Of a stretch of DNA of 64,000 nucleotides, positions 62,645 to 64,000 are shown piece by piece. The notes under the pieces are model-generated. The model was not told the DNA's origin and did not search any database. It saw only the letters and a program-made list of their open reading frames with translations. Both the position numbers and the translations under genes were made by a program. Source of the stretch: Craspedostauros australis. Its lineage: Eukaryota > Bacillariophyta > Bacillariophyceae > Mastogloiales > Achnanthaceae. Each line of letters starts with the position of its first letter. The first letter of the stretch is position 1. The stretch is from contig JAMXDE010000022.1 of assembly GCA_026770025.1 (NCBI GenBank), positions 372,001 through 436,000 on the forward strand, given 5' to 3'.

Positions 62645-64000
62645 CTAGCCCGACAAGTCCGTCAGTACGGACACGTCGTCATCGTCGTCGATGTCGTTGC
62701 TTTGATGCTCGTCCTCTTTCACTCCATCGCTCTGTTCGCTGGAGATATGCGACAAGCCAGCGCCTTCTTGTTCATGCATGCTGCCTTTCGTGGAAGTCTG
62801 CGTCCACTTCGTGTCGTGATCGTTCATGCTGCGACCAGCGATGGATTTCGGTGCAACGCTTCCCGTCATCAATGTTCCAGCGGTTACCTTGTTGTGATGA
62901 TGACCTGCGAGATCCACCACTCTACCATCGTTGGCATCCTGTAACTGCATGCTGCCATCCAGCGTCAGATACTGCGATCGGCGCTTCTGGATGTCCTTCA
63001 CCTTGATGGAGCAGCCCCATTCGTTGTAGTATGCGACGGCACGCGTCATGTACTTGCAGATCGATTCCTGCAGCAATCTCTGCACATCGCGGTCGGTAGT
63101 GCTCAAATGTTTGCTGCGCGGAAGCTTCTTCATCGTTCGGATCAGGTCTTCGGCTGCGTTTTCGCATGCGATGGCGCAGTAATGCACCAGGGAGACCTTC
63201 TCTGCCACCATGATGGCCGTGTCGTACGCCTTCTCGGACCGGTAGATGTCGGCGAGGCTTGGCTTGACGCCGTTCACCGCGAGCCGCTTGGCCTTGAGCA
63301 GCTGCAAGATGCTGGTCGCGTTGCTTCCTTTCTTCGTTACGAACGTCCTGACAAGTCCAATCTGACGCTTCAGCTCTTTCTTGTGCTTTGCTTTGCCCGT
63401 GGATTTGTACAAGGCGAACGCTGAAAGTCCTTGCACGAGCATGGTCGTGGATTCGGAACCGAAGGTTGTAGCATTGCCCGGGAGCTGACGATACAGCGCG
63501 ATCATGCGTTGTGCAAGCTCGTACTTCCGGAACAGAAACGCCAGCAAAGGCAGGCCCGAGTAGGTGGTGATCAGTCGGTGCACTTCGTTACGAATCACAG
63601 CCTTGTCGTTGGCGTCGCGCTCCAGCTTGCGCTCTATGTCGCTCCAGTCGATTGGATCGAGACCAGCGAGGTACCTTGTCATCATCAGCACGGCGATCGT
63701 CGTTTCATTGTTGAATGTCACGTTGTAGACCTTGTGCTGCTGAATTGTGTGCTCAAGAGCCGCAACCAGCTGCTGGAGCTTGTAGCCAATGTAGAATGCC
63801 AAGACGTTGCGGAACCGGAGATTGGTCAACCCCAGCTCAAAGTCGCCAGACTCCATCCCGAAAGCGTAGCCTTTGTCCAAGGTCTTGATGCAGAAGGGAA
63901 ATGGCTCGCTGGATGGGAAGATCCAGCCCGCCGTGATGGAGTACACCGTGCTGGATTGCTGCCGAACTCTCGTCAGCAGCTTATGTGCGATACCCGCGCA
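62645..64000 (-). CDS. C-terminal part of a large helical-repeat signalling protein (partial)
   Basis: The frame is open through the window edge and gives the last 451 residues. It is mostly alpha-helical: IAHKLLTRV..., KGYAFGMESGDFELGLTNL, VLAFYIGYKLQQLVAALE, MLVQGLSAFALYKSTGKAK, LLKAKRLAVNG, ADIYRSEKAYDTAIMVAEK and YYNEWGCSIKV, followed by a disordered acidic tail ending VSVLTDLSG. The A-x-E-x-GD-x-E-x3-N-like pattern and overall layout resemble the TPR-like C-terminal region of multi-domain AAA-ATPase/protein-kinase sensors (the multi-sensor multi-kinase architecture known from cyanobacteria and expanded in diatoms). The ATPase and kinase parts, if present, lie outside the window, so this is a tentative family call. 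Confidence 0.55.
   Translation of the reverse strand, partial: CAGIAHKLLTRVRQQSSTVYSITAGWIFPSSEPFPFCIKTLDKGYAFGMESGDFELGLTNLRFRNVLAFYIGYKLQQLVAALEHTIQQHKVYNVTFNNETTIAVLMMTRYLAGLDPIDWSDIERKLERDANDKAVIRNEVHRLITTYSGLPLLAFLFRKYELAQRMIALYRQLPGNATTFGSESTTMLVQGLSAFALYKSTGKAKHKKELKRQIGLVRTFVTKKGSNATSILQLLKAKRLAVNGVKPSLADIYRSEKAYDTAIMVAEKVSLVHYCAIACENAAEDLIRTMKKLPRSKHLSTTDRDVQRLLQESICKYMTRAVAYYNEWGCSIKVKDIQKRRSQYLTLDGSMQLQDANDGRVVDLAGHHHNKVTAGTLMTGSVAPKSIAGRSMNDHDTKWTQTSTKGSMHEQEGAGLSHISSEQSDGVKEDEHQSNDIDDDDDVSVLTDLSG

Overview
The window is nuclear DNA from a photosynthetic stramenopile, most likely a diatom. Several proteins begin with a signal peptide followed by an ASAFAP-like cleavage motif, the secondary-plastid import signal of diatoms and their kin: the THF1-like protein has VAAFAPA, an FKBP has CSALQP, and an unknown protein has VDAFGV. 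The THF1 homologue and a twin-arginine, lumen-type FKBP show that the cell is photosynthetic. Genes carry zero to four short GT-AG introns, and the urease is a single eukaryotic-style chain. No rRNA, tRNA, CRISPR or viral element was recognised.

Layout. 1-10 kb: two nearly identical copies (offset 9,230 bp) of the 5' part of a gene for an LSD1-type zinc-finger protein. Between them lie a 1,172-residue P-loop NTPase-like gene and a decayed paralog of it. 10-21.7 kb: SNRNP27 (splicing), a RuvX/YqgF-like protein, an RCC1-repeat protein, a stramenopile-type protein of unknown function and an ankyrin-BTB protein. 22-31 kb: a three-exon Patched/Dispatched-like permease and a large RS- and Gly-rich protein. 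31.9-39.7 kb: a five-exon pterin-4a-carbinolamine dehydratase that single-frame reading misses, a putative plastid protein, THF1 and a secreted or plastid S51-like peptidase. 41-48.4 kb: a small Gln/Cys protein, the PP2A B'' regulatory subunit and a TM9SF/EMP70 protein whose signal-peptide exon lies 698 bp upstream of the rest. 49-52.6 kb: five-exon urease, complete in its catalytic residues but carrying an apparent 2-nt frameshift. 52.8-58.8 kb: a 6.0 kb DNA transposon with 48-bp perfect terminal inverted repeats and a 1,166-residue DDE/D-like transposase, inserted 184 bp upstream of the urease start codon. 59-64 kb: thylakoid-lumen FKBP, aspartoacylase and the C-terminal end of a large helical-repeat signalling protein cut by the window edge.

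The genes are a mixed housekeeping set and do not form one pathway. Nitrogen recycling is touched twice (urease, aspartoacylase), plastid biology three or four times, and membrane traffic or signalling several times. The most unusual material is the transposon, with an unassigned transposase and a cluster of hairpin-forming palindromes, and the orphan NTPase family with a live and a dead copy side by side.
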